Shown in pieces: positions 7,085-14,917 of a stretch of 64,000 nucleotides of DNA; positions within the stretch are counted from its first letter, which is position 1; each line of letters begins with the position of its first letter. The stretch comes from Bacillus sp. CGMCC 1.16541 (lineage in GTDB: Bacteria; Bacillota; Bacilli; Bacillales; Bacillaceae_H), in assembly GCF_003184905.1 (NCBI RefSeq), contig NZ_QFRU01000025.1:1-64000 (forward strand). The letters are read 5' to 3'. The notes under the pieces were generated by a model. It did not search any database and was not told where the DNA came from. It worked only from the letters and a program-made list of their open reading frames with translations. Both the position numbers and the translations under genes were made by a program.

Positions 7085-8499
7085 GTTCCACTCTCCTCCT
7101 TTGCTTCTATTTCACCATACTTCTCAAGTTGTGATTTGTATTTCTTTTCTTTTAATTCATCACGTTTTTCTCGTTTATCTTTCAGAGAATGATGATCTGG
7201 ATTGTCTTGATAATTCTTTCGTTTATCTAATCGTTTTAATCCCTCTGGAACGAGATTGAATGCCGTATCATCCATCAGAGAAAGCACACCGACGCTTTCA
7301 TGTTGATCGTACACATCTGGATAAAGCTCTTTATAATAAACATCTGCTGTATTTGGCGTATATGTTTCAGGCTCAGGGTACGATGTAATCACCCCTTCAA
7401 AGTTTCGAAGCACCACTTTGTTCGCACTTTGTGAAATGATGTAGTTTGGTTGAAGAGAAATCTTTCCTCCACCACCTGGCGCGTCTACGACAAATGTTGG
7501 GACCGCATAACCTGACGTGTGTCCTCGCAGCCCTTCCATAATTTCAAGACCCTTACTAATCGGTGCACGAAAATGGCCAATGCCTTCTGATAAATCACAT
7601 TGATAAATGTAGTAAGGCCGCACGCGGATTTTTACTAAGTCATGCATGAGCTTTTTCATGATTGGCACACTATCGTTGATTCCTGCTAGTATAACAGCTT
7701 GATTTCCAACTGGCACACCTGCATCAGCTAACATTTCACACGCTCGCTTCGATTCTTCTGTGATTTCAATGGATGTATTAAAATGCGTATTTAGCCATAC
7801 AGGGTGGTATTTCTTTAGAATGTTACATAAATTTTCGGTAATTCGCTGCGGAAACACGACCGGTGCACGTGTACCAATTCGAATAATTTCAACGTGAGGA
7901 ATATCGCGTAAATTTTTCAAGATGTATTCTAAAATGTTGTCATTAATTAATAAGCCGTCTCCTCCTGAAATGAGAACATCTCGTACTTGAGGAGTTTGGC
8001 TAATGTAGTTAATGGCTGCATCTAGCTGTTTTTTTGGCACTCCCATGCCAATTTGACCAGAAAAACGCCTTCTTGTACAGTAACGACAGTACATCGAACA
8101 TTGATTGGTTACTAAAAATAAGACCCGATCGGGATAACGATGCGTCAGCCCTGGAACCGGCGAATCTTCGTCTTCATGAAGCGGATCTTCTAAATCATAC
8201 TTTGTTTTATGAATTTCATTTGTAATGGGAACTGACTGCATACGAATCGGGCATCTAGGATCATCTTCATTCATGAGCCATGCATAATAAGGAGTAATAT
8301 TAAGTGGAATCGTTTTTGTGGACAGTCTTACACCTTCTTCTTCTTCTGGTGTTAAGTTGATAACCTCTTTTAACTCTTCAACAGTTTTAATGGTATGAGT
8401 TAATTGCCAAATCCAATCATTCCATTGTTCTTCCGTTACATCTTTCCAAAGTGGTATGTCACTCCAATGACGAGTTGGCTTATAAAGTGATTGTTTCAT
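7081..8499 (-). CDS. kamA: L-lysine 2,3-aminomutase
   Basis: A 472-residue radical-SAM, PLP-dependent enzyme converting L-lysine to L-beta-lysine. Visible are the [4Fe-4S]/SAM motif CSMYCRYCTRRRF (Cys 134, 138, 141), the glycine strand SGGDGLL, the PLP-lysine region VVDAPGGGGKISLQP and the family C-terminus of charged residues. Length equals that of B. subtilis KamA. The ATG at 8499 follows GGAGGG at good distance; an adjacent TTG is less likely. A sigma-54-type promoter lies 45 bases upstream. First gene of kamA-yokU. Role: lysine catabolism or beta-lysine derived osmolyte synthesis; no N-acetyltransferase partner gene is adjacent. Confidence 0.93.
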   Translation of the reverse strand: MKQSLYKPTRHWSDIPLWKDVTEEQWNDWIWQLTHTIKTVEELKEVINLTPEEEEGVRLSTKTIPLNITPYYAWLMNEDDPRCPIRMQSVPITNEIHKTKYDLEDPLHEDEDSPVPGLTHRYPDRVLFLVTNQCSMYCRYCTRRRFSGQIGMGVPKKQLDAAINYISQTPQVRDVLISGGDGLLINDNILEYILKNLRDIPHVEIIRIGTRAPVVFPQRITENLCNILKKYHPVWLNTHFNTSIEITEESKRACEMLADAGVPVGNQAVILAGINDSVPIMKKLMHDLVKIRVRPYYIYQCDLSEGIGHFRAPISKGLEIMEGLRGHTSGYAVPTFVVDAPGGGGKISLQPNYIISQSANKVVLRNFEGVITSYPEPETYTPNTADVYYKELYPDVYDQHESVGVLSLMDDTAFNLVPEGLKRLDKRKNYQDNPDHHSLKDKREKRDELKEKKYKSQLEKYGEIEAKEESGT

Positions 8500-8543
8500 C
8501 AAATCCCTCCTGTATTCATCCCTGTTCTACAAAAGAAATAAAA

Positions 8544-8559
8544 TGCAAGAAACGTGCCA
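8544..8559 (-). promoter_or_regulatory. Sigma-54 (-24/-12) promoter of kamA
   Basis: The minus strand reads TGGCAC-GTTTC-TTGCA, an exact match to the TGGCAC-N5-TTGCW consensus, placed 45 bases upstream of the kamA ATG. Sigma-54 (SigL) promoters are silent without an enhancer-binding AAA+ activator. Confidence 0.85.
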
Positions 8560-8629
8560 GTTAGTAAAATGAAGGAAAAATAAGAAAGTTCCTCTAAAAA
8601 AGGAGAAATGAATGGGTAATGCCAAAATT

Positions 8630-8641
8630 TTTTGCGCAAAA
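8630..8641. promoter_or_regulatory. Palindrome, candidate enhancer (UAS) for the kamA activator
   Basis: TTTTGCGCAAAA is a perfect 12-bp palindrome about 70 bases upstream of the -24 element, within the range used by RocR-like activators. Assignment is by position and symmetry only. It could also affect the divergent membrane-protein gene at 8707. Confidence 0.4.
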
Positions 8642-8706
8642 TAAAGAGTACTGACAAATAATTTTGCACTCTTTGATGATTGAACAATGATACAGGAGGA
8701 AAGTAA

Positions 8707-9165
8707 ATGGCGCACTTTGTAATGTGGACATTGTTAATTGGTCCGTGGTTCTTACTGTTCTTTTTTGATTTACAGCGTATTAAACGCTTTGTCCCTGTTG
8801 GATTATTTGCCTCTCTTGTTTTAACAATTGTTTTTCAACTTGCAGAAAAATACGAGTGGTGGATCATTAAAGATAATTTGTTTTTTCTTACAAATATAAC
8901 TCCATATGTATATGGTGTTTTTCTAGTTGGAACCATACTCATTTTTTATATTAGCTATCCAAGTTTTCCATTTTTTATGTTAGTGAATATTGTTGTTGAC
9001 TTATTCGAGGCACTGATAATTAGTCCACTGTTTCAGCGACTGGGTATTTATGAAGCGAAAAACATGAATCAATTTGCTATTTTTTTATTAATGATAGCGA
9101 TTGCTGCTTTACTTTATTTTTATCAAAAGTGGCAAGACAGTGCATTTAAAGAGGAGTTAAAATAG
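8707..9165 (+). CDS. CBO0543-family integral membrane protein
   Basis: A 152-residue protein with about five membrane helices: MWTLLIGPWFLLFFF, FVPVGLFASLVLTIVFQLA, YVYGVFLVGTILIFYISY, FFMLVNIVVDLFEALII and FAIFLLMIAIAALLYFY. Size and spacing, including a motif WWIIKDNLFFLTNITPYVYG, fit the CBO0543 family of Firmicutes, whose function is unknown. AGGAGGAAAG precedes the ATG. It is transcribed divergently from kamA and ends close to a converging regulator gene. Confidence 0.75.
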   Translation: MAHFVMWTLLIGPWFLLFFFDLQRIKRFVPVGLFASLVLTIVFQLAEKYEWWIIKDNLFFLTNITPYVYGVFLVGTILIFYISYPSFPFFMLVNIVVDLFEALIISPLFQRLGIYEAKNMNQFAIFLLMIAIAALLYFYQKWQDSAFKEELK

Positions 9166-9205
9166 AGGGATGTGCCTCCCCCATTACCCCCGAGTTTTTG
9201 TTTTT

Positions 9206-9820
9206 TTATTTTGTATGTTGAATCGTATCATGAATACGTTCATATTCGGTTTGATGACGGAGGAGTCTTCCCATACGTTTATACACGCTATCGACAGATC
9301 GTTGAAGTTGCTTTGCAATACATGTCGGCTTCCATCCTTTTGAATGAAGAAGGAGAAGTTCACGATCTTCTTTAACAGACCATTGTTTATAGGAGCGTTT
9401 TTTACTTGAAGAATACTTTACCTTTTCATCATAAAACCAAGAAGGCTCAGGTAAAATGGTGCCACTTTCAATCTGAGAAAAGTTCACTTTCTCTTTATTC
9501 TGAGCTGCCCACTTCCAAAAATCTTCTGGTGATACAAAGTAAAAGCGTTTTGTTTTTCTCGTAATTTTTGATATGTACGGCAAATGATGATGGTCTGCCC
9601 AGCTTTTTACAATGTTACGATCGACATGTAAATAGCGAGCAAGCTCTCCAAATGTAAGAAGACCAAGCATTTCACGAGTATTCCCGATGCCTAAGTCTGT
9701 TAATTTTTGAATGACAGCATTATATGAACGGTTTAAATTACGAGCAATCGTATCAAGTCGAACCTCGCCTACATTTGCTTTTAAGTATTCCATTTCTTCA
9801 TGTGTCCATTCTCTTTTCAA
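9206..9820 (-). CDS. DNA-binding protein with two Myb/SANT-like repeats and a central helix-turn-helix
   Basis: A 204-residue basic protein. The N-terminal Myb-like repeat (REWTHEEMEYLKANVGEVRL) with NLNRSYNAVIQKL is followed by an excisionase/MerR-like helix-turn-helix (LTFGELARYLHVDRNIVKSW) around residues 54-75. A second SANT-like repeat near the C-terminus (WSVKEDRELLLLHSKGWKPT, then AKQLQRSVDSVYKRMGRLL) completes it. Such repeat-built proteins act as transcription or recombination factors in Bacillaceae and their phages. No recombinase or phage genes are nearby. Target unknown. Confidence 0.65.
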   Translation of the reverse strand: MKREWTHEEMEYLKANVGEVRLDTIARNLNRSYNAVIQKLTDLGIGNTREMLGLLTFGELARYLHVDRNIVKSWADHHHLPYISKITRKTKRFYFVSPEDFWKWAAQNKEKVNFSQIESGTILPEPSWFYDEKVKYSSSKKRSYKQWSVKEDRELLLLHSKGWKPTCIAKQLQRSVDSVYKRMGRLLRHQTEYERIHDTIQHTK

Positions 9821-10029
9821 CTTCTACACTCCTATCTGAGCGAAATGTTTCCATTCAAGAATAAAAGCCTACAGTACGAAAGACTTGTAGACTTTTATGG
9901 AACGATATAGAAATAGGGGAAATCATTACTTCTATCTTTATCTTAACAAAGCACTCTTAGCGTGTCTACTATAAGTGACAAAAAGGGGTCTTTTGTCACA
10001 TGAGTTACCTAAATACGAAAAAAATCTCA

Positions 10030-10278
10030 TCATTCATGAGAACGATGAGTGATAAGAACATCAGATAAGTCAAATAGAACGGACAATGTTACGTCAAGTG
10101 CAAGCGAAAGTGTATAAATGTTCTCTAGAGAAATGTTGCGACTCCCTCGTTCTACGTCAGAAATATAAGAGCGCGTAAGACCTGACTTTTGAGCAAGTTG
10201 CTCTTGAGAAAGGTGTTTGTCTTTTCTTACTTGTTTTAGTCGATTTCCAAATAATAATTTGATATCAAGCTGATTCAT
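10030..10278 (-). CDS. XRE-family transcriptional regulator, small
   Basis: An 82-residue protein consisting of one Cro/CI helix-turn-helix: NRLKQVRKDKHLSQEQLAQ followed by SGLTRSYISDVERGSRNIS and the fifth helix ENIYTLSLALDVTLSVLFD. The start is placed at the ATG of MNQLDI (10278); AGGTG lies 12 bases upstream, slightly far, and a longer in-frame start at 10332 lacks a ribosome site. Similar short XRE proteins often self-regulate. Monocistronic. Target unknown. Confidence 0.8.
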   Translation of the reverse strand: MNQLDIKLLFGNRLKQVRKDKHLSQEQLAQKSGLTRSYISDVERGSRNISLENIYTLSLALDVTLSVLFDLSDVLITHRSHE

Positions 10279-10443
10279 CGTATGTAAACACCTGCCGAGT
10301 ACTCGTTTTGGTTTATAGTTCATTTTAACCATAAAACGCCAAAAGATACCAGTTTTATTTTAGGATTTCGAACTCAACAGCACCTTTTTTTACATCTTGA
10401 GGGCGTGACATAAGCAAATCAACATAAAAAAGTAGCGTTACAT

Positions 10444-10482
10444 AAAAAATCCCTTGCCCATCATTCGCGGACAAGGAATCTT
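10444..10482 (-). terminator. Terminator of citA
   Basis: On the minus strand GATTCCTTGTCC pairs with GGGCAAGGGATT, followed by TTTTTT, about 65 bases after the citrate synthase stop codon. Confidence 0.8.
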
Positions 10483-10546
10483 GTTGGTTGAGCCAAATAG
10501 AGATGTATTTTTCCATTTTTAAGCCCCAATGTTTATTGTTTATTGT

Positions 10547-11626
10547 TTATTTAATGTACACTGCATCTGGTCGATAGATGACATTGTTTTCACATTGCTC
10601 AAGCAAATGAGCTGTCCATCCAACAACTCGACTTGCTGTGAATGTTGGCGTAAACAGCGCTGGGTCCATATCGACTGCTTTCATAATGGCTGCTGCGTAA
10701 AACTCCACATTCGTATAAAGCGAACGACCTGGCTTTAGCTCTTGCAGTACATCAATCGCCACTTTTTCAACGTCCATTGCTAAATCTAGCCATTCATCTT
10801 TTCCAGCCATTGGCATCAACTTTTTCTTCAGAGCAACTGCTCGTGGGTCTAGCGTTTTATACACTCGATGACCAAACCCCATTAATTTTTCTCCCTTTTC
10901 AACTTTTGCACGAATTAATTGTTCTGCATGACCACGCTTTGCAACTTCATCTAGTAAGTCGATAACCCCGCTTGGCGCACCACCATGTAAAGGTCCTTTC
11001 ATCGTTCCAATCGCAGATGTAATGGCTGAAATAAGATCAGACTCCGTTGATATGGTTACTCTTCCTGAAAAAGTAGAAGCATTTAATCCATGCTCAAGCG
11101 TTAAGATCATATACGTTTCTAGAGCTTTTACATGTGTTTCAGATGGTACCTTACCTGATAACGCATACAAATAATACGTCATATAATCCATTGATTGAGC
11201 AACTCTCTCTTCAAATGGGATTCCTTTTGTTTTTTGAAGTCTGTAACCGATAATGGACGGTAAAAGTGCCGTTATATAAATGGCCTGATCAATTGTTGGC
11301 TTCCAATCAAACTCATCCGTTCCGAGCGCTGATACCGCTGTTCGCATGACACTCATCATTTCCATATTAGCAGGCAGTAACTCGATTAGTTGCTTAAGAT
11401 GCGTTGGTAGAGCCCGCTTTGCTTTTAACTCTTCTTTCAACCACTTTAATTCCGCTTCATTTGGAAAATCTCCAAACCAAAGCAAATACGCAACTTCTTC
11501 AAATGTGTAATTCTCTGTTAAGTATTCTATATCATAACCCCTATAAATGAGCGTTCCTTTCTCCCCATTAATATCACTAATTCTCGTTTCCGTACAAGCA
11601 ATGCCTTTTAATCCAGGATAAATCAT
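10547..11626 (-). CDS. citA: Citrate synthase (CitA type)
   Basis: A 359-residue type I bacterial-short citrate synthase, condensing oxaloacetate and acetyl-CoA to citrate. Active-site segments are GPLHGGAPSGV and GFGHRVYKTLDPRA (catalytic histidines) and PTFTASRVVGWTAHL near the C-terminus. The N-terminus MIYPGLKGIACTETRISDIN matches CitA/MmgD-type proteins. Because a LysR gene is divergently transcribed exactly as citR is from citA in B. subtilis, CitA is preferred over methylcitrate synthase. It is a secondary citrate synthase, with the main CitZ expected elsewhere. Confidence 0.88.
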   Translation of the reverse strand: MIYPGLKGIACTETRISDINGEKGTLIYRGYDIEYLTENYTFEEVAYLLWFGDFPNEAELKWLKEELKAKRALPTHLKQLIELLPANMEMMSVMRTAVSALGTDEFDWKPTIDQAIYITALLPSIIGYRLQKTKGIPFEERVAQSMDYMTYYLYALSGKVPSETHVKALETYMILTLEHGLNASTFSGRVTISTESDLISAITSAIGTMKGPLHGGAPSGVIDLLDEVAKRGHAEQLIRAKVEKGEKLMGFGHRVYKTLDPRAVALKKKLMPMAGKDEWLDLAMDVEKVAIDVLQELKPGRSLYTNVEFYAAAIMKAVDMDPALFTPTFTASRVVGWTAHLLEQCENNVIYRPDAVYIK

Positions 11627-11734
11627 TTTTACACCACTCCCCTTGTTTGTTATTATAGTAAAGATGATGAATTCAGAACATTAATTATTCTTGATGAAGT
11701 TGATTAAATATTTTAATAATTCGGAGGCGTTTAT
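11627..11734. promoter_or_regulatory. citA-citR divergent control region
   Basis: This 108-bp AT-rich spacer separates divergent genes. On the minus strand a TATAAT stands about 30 bases before the citA start. LysR proteins normally bind such shared spacers. A precise operator was not resolved. Confidence 0.45.
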
Positions 11735-12616
11735 TTGGAATTATCATGGTTACGAACATTTGTGACAGTCGTCGAACAAGAAACTTTCCGTAAAGCGGCA
11801 GATGTTCTATATATCTCTCAGCCTTCTGTTAGTGTACATATCAAGCAGTTGGAAAAAGAAGTAGGTGTGACACTTCTCGAACGCTCTAATAAAAAGGTCA
11901 TGTTAACAGAAGAAGGTCGAACATATTTAAAAACCGCTCGTACTATTCTTACGATGTACCAACAAGGTTTAGAAGAACTACATTCATTCACACAAGGTTA
12001 TCGCTCAAAGCTTTCCATAGCCATTTCACCAATCATTGCCGACACAATCTTACCGTACGTATTAAAGCAATATTTAAAAGAACACCAAGACATTGAAGTG
12101 TCAGTCGTTATTTTAGAATCAAAAGATATTGAACAAGCGGTTTTAGAAGGCGAAGTAGACGTAGGGTTATCTCGTGTTCCAAGCTTTCATCCTTCGTTAA
12201 CATGTGACACGATTTATGAAGACGATGTGATTTTAGTCGCTCCACATGATGGACAAGACGATGAATCAGGGCTTCCTTTAGAGGCAGAAGAACTATTCGA
12301 TAAATATCGATTGCTTACCCACAATCATCCATTGTATTGGGATCCACTCATTAAGCAATTAAAAATTAAGTTTCCAAAACTCCAAACAATGAAAGTGTCA
12401 CAAACACATATTACGAAGCGATTTATAGAAGAAGGATTGGGCATTTCATTTATTCCCCGTTCAGCTGTAAGACGAGAATTAACGGAAGGTCGATTATTAG
12501 AAGTATATACCCGCTCGATTGACTTACCGACTACAAGTACGTATGCGATTGTAAAGCATAATCACACGATTGAAACTGACTTTTTAGCATTTCTATCAAA
12601 ACATAAATATAGCTAG
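11735..12616 (+). CDS. citR: LysR-family transcriptional regulator (CitR)
   Basis: A 293-residue LysR regulator with the N-terminal winged helix (FRKAADVLYISQPSVSVHIK followed by LEKEVGVTLLERSNKKVMLT) and a periplasmic-binding-like effector domain. The start is TTG with GGAGGC at good distance. In B. subtilis CitR (291 residues) represses citA; the same divergent arrangement and length support orthology. Effector unknown. Confidence 0.82.
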   Translation: MELSWLRTFVTVVEQETFRKAADVLYISQPSVSVHIKQLEKEVGVTLLERSNKKVMLTEEGRTYLKTARTILTMYQQGLEELHSFTQGYRSKLSIAISPIIADTILPYVLKQYLKEHQDIEVSVVILESKDIEQAVLEGEVDVGLSRVPSFHPSLTCDTIYEDDVILVAPHDGQDDESGLPLEAEELFDKYRLLTHNHPLYWDPLIKQLKIKFPKLQTMKVSQTHITKRFIEEGLGISFIPRSAVRRELTEGRLLEVYTRSIDLPTTSTYAIVKHNHTIETDFLAFLSKHKYS

Positions 12617-12675
12617 TAGATTCGCGTATACAAACTTTCCTCTTCTTTCATATGATAGAGAGAGGAGGAAAACAA

Positions 12676-13617
12676 ATGAAAAAAATCATTTTATTTGCGG
12701 ATACAGGTATTGATGATGCAATTGCACTTATTTATGCGTTGCAAAACCCGAATATTGATTTAATTGGTGTTGTAAGCGACTACGGAAACGTAGCTCGTGA
12801 TAAAACATTTCGAAATAACACGTACCTTTTACAATTAGCAAATCGGCGTGATATCCCTGTTATTGCAGGTGCCACGCGTCCGTTAAATGGCGACGAACCA
12901 GAATTTTTTCCAGACATTCATGGAGCAGAAGGATTAGGACCAATTCGTCCCCCACTTTCGGAAAATCGTTATCAATTGCGCTCAAACTTCAGTCGTCTCT
13001 TTCAACTAATTAAACAAAACCGCAATGACGTGACCATTGTTAGTGTTGGTCGTTGCACTTCTCTTGCGATTGCTTGGATGTTAGCACCTCATGTGATGTC
13101 ACTCGTTACTGAATATTTTATAATGGGTGGTGCTTTTCAAGTACCAGGAAATGCAACACCAGTGGCAGAAGCAAACTTCTATGGTGATCCTGTCGCTGCA
13201 AATTTCATCATGCAAAATGCCCCAAATCTTGTTGTCATTCCCCTAAATGTAACGAGAGAAGCGCTTATTACACCGGCTTTAGTGGAAGCTATCGATGCAA
13301 ATCAATCCAGTGAACTTGGGAAGCTCATTAAACCAATGCTTGATTACTATTACGACGCTTACCAACGCTTAGAGCCAGGAATCCCCGGAAGCCCTGCTCA
13401 TGATTTACTTGCGCTTATGGCGGCTGTGGACGAGTCAAACATGCTTCAATACATTCGTCGTGAAGGTAGTGTAGAATTTGAAAGTCAGCATTCAGACGGA
13501 TTGAGTGTGGCTGATTTACGCCCTGGGTCTGTTGATTGCTATGGCTTTCGTTGTCCTAAAATTGCTGTACAACTTGATTATGAAAAGTTTGTCTCCAATC
13601 TTTTAGCCAACTTATAA
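12676..13617 (+). CDS. Nucleoside hydrolase (IunH/CU-NH family)
   Basis: A 313-residue inosine-uridine-preferring nucleoside hydrolase, splitting ribonucleosides to base and ribose. The N-terminal Ca2+-binding motif appears as DTGIDDAIALIYAL (family DxDxxDD; here the second Asp is Gly, DTGIDDA). Other signatures are EFFPDIHGAEGLGP and, late, GSPAHDLLALMAAVDE with the metal-binding Asp. The start is at ATG 12676, with GAGAGGAGG upstream. The Asp-to-Gly change in the metal motif occurs in some Bacillus homologs but could alter activity. Monocistronic, cytosolic. Confidence 0.85.
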   Translation: MKKIILFADTGIDDAIALIYALQNPNIDLIGVVSDYGNVARDKTFRNNTYLLQLANRRDIPVIAGATRPLNGDEPEFFPDIHGAEGLGPIRPPLSENRYQLRSNFSRLFQLIKQNRNDVTIVSVGRCTSLAIAWMLAPHVMSLVTEYFIMGGAFQVPGNATPVAEANFYGDPVAANFIMQNAPNLVVIPLNVTREALITPALVEAIDANQSSELGKLIKPMLDYYYDAYQRLEPGIPGSPAHDLLALMAAVDESNMLQYIRREGSVEFESQHSDGLSVADLRPGSVDCYGFRCPKIAVQLDYEKFVSNLLANL

Positions 13618-13881
13618 TTTCTTCTTTTTATGCTAAATCACCTAGTCAACCAGCCACTCATGAGTGAAATCACTCCCTTTTAATTCAGGAGCAACGACTT
13701 ATTTTTCAATTTCAACTAAAAAAGTAAATGCAAGCGCTCCTTTTCCTGCTATACTACACATTTAGTTAACATAAATAGGAGTGATCATAAGCTAGAAAGA
13801 ACGTACCATTATATTCTCGCACCCATTCTTTTATTGACGCAGCTTATTTCAACTACTATATAACCATAAGGGAGAGAAACA

Positions 13882-14226
13882 ATGAGATACGTAAAACGAT
13901 TAGGGGATTATGTAGAAGAACAACTTGTTAAACAAAAGCTTGACATTGTATACAAGCGAGTGGTGAAAGAAAATCTTCAAGAATGTTTAAACACCTACTC
14001 AACTCTTTTGTTTCGTGATGTTATTGCATACGACAAAGCAGAAGCATTTATAATGACAATTGAAGGGATCCCATTTGAACTCTATATCGTTGGAGATTAC
14101 GCAAAATCACCACAGTTTTGGCTGTATAAACATACTACTGATTATGCGAATGTATGTGTACAAAGTATGGACGAAGCGTATATGTGGTTGCAACAGCAAG
14201 TATGGAAAGAAAAAGCGATAAACTAA
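13882..14226 (+). CDS. Small protein of unknown function
   Basis: A 114-residue soluble protein with GGGAGAG before the ATG. The sequence alternates helix and strand (LGDYVEEQLVKQKLDIVYKR, then FIMTIEGIPFELYIVGDYA) and is rich in aromatic residues. No signal peptide or known motif was recognised. It has its own terminator. The 264-bp spacer before it shows no clear gene. Confidence 0.65.
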   Translation: MRYVKRLGDYVEEQLVKQKLDIVYKRVVKENLQECLNTYSTLLFRDVIAYDKAEAFIMTIEGIPFELYIVGDYAKSPQFWLYKHTTDYANVCVQSMDEAYMWLQQQVWKEKAIN

Positions 14227-14232
14227 ATAACG

Positions 14233-14286
14233 AAAAAACTCTGTCTCCTTTATCGAATTTAAGTCAAAAGAGACAGAGTTTTTATT
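14233..14286. terminator. Bidirectional terminator
   Basis: AAAAACTCTGTCTC pairs with GAGACAGAGTTTTT between converging genes. Confidence 0.88.
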
Positions 14287-14296
14287 TATGATGTAT

Positions 14297-14749
14297 TTAA
14301 TTTAACTTATCTTTGTCATGAACGTCTGGCTCTTCCGCCACTTCTGTTCCGTAGGCTAATTTTCCATTAAACACCGCTTTTTGTCTTTCACGCTTTTGGC
14401 GAACTTCTGGTGCGTGTGTTAAAACATAGCGATGAACAAACACCTCTGCTCCTGTAATAAGACCAGCTGAAATAATACTTCCCCAAGCAATTTGTAAATA
14501 GCTATGGAGCAAAATGGTACCGAAAATCCATACACTCGTGTAAGCAATAATAAAATCAATAATCGTCGTTGCTACATTCCCAAAGTATGGAAGAACGATT
14601 CGTTCTCCTATTAAATAAGTAAACGCTGTGACAACTAAGCTAAACGATAAAATATCGACAATCGTAGCCTCGAATACTAAATCTAATCCAATTGTAAATG
14701 CAAGCGCACAGGCAATAAATTTTATGAGTAGTACTTTTATGTCCTTCAT
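14297..14749 (-). CDS. DUF2512 (YndM-like) membrane protein
   Basis: A 150-residue protein with four predicted membrane helices (IKFIACALAFTIGLDLVF, ILSFSLVVTAFTYLIGERI, TTIIDFIIAYTSVWIFGTIL, WGSIISAGLITGAEVFVH) and a charged cytosolic tail, matching the DUF2512/YndM family. The start is set at ATG 14749, preceded by AAGAGGT; an upstream ATG extension lacks a ribosome site. Function unknown. Confidence 0.78.
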   Translation of the reverse strand: MKDIKVLLIKFIACALAFTIGLDLVFEATIVDILSFSLVVTAFTYLIGERIVLPYFGNVATTIIDFIIAYTSVWIFGTILLHSYLQIAWGSIISAGLITGAEVFVHRYVLTHAPEVRQKRERQKAVFNGKLAYGTEVAEEPDVHDKDKLN

Positions 14750-14917
14750 TTTCATACCTCTTTTTTGTACATAGTATGAACGAAAAACAATGAATTTATA
14801 CGCTTTGTACTGCTTCATTTCCCATTCTTTCCACCTGTTGTTAAAGGGAGATAAAGACCTTTCCTAACGTTGCATCCTCAAATGGACAATTGCTCATCTA
14901 TTTTAGAGAAAATATCC

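Noticed and set aside
8034-8225. Frames antisense to kamA and similar shadows elsewhere (for example 23328-23579, 43057-43425, 45309-45527)
   Set aside because: They lie entirely within well-supported genes on the opposite strand and have shadow-like composition.
13710-13745. Partial cre-like sequence (ATGCAAGCGCTCCTTT)
   Set aside because: Too many mismatches to the TGWAANCGNTNWCA consensus to be claimed as a CcpA site.
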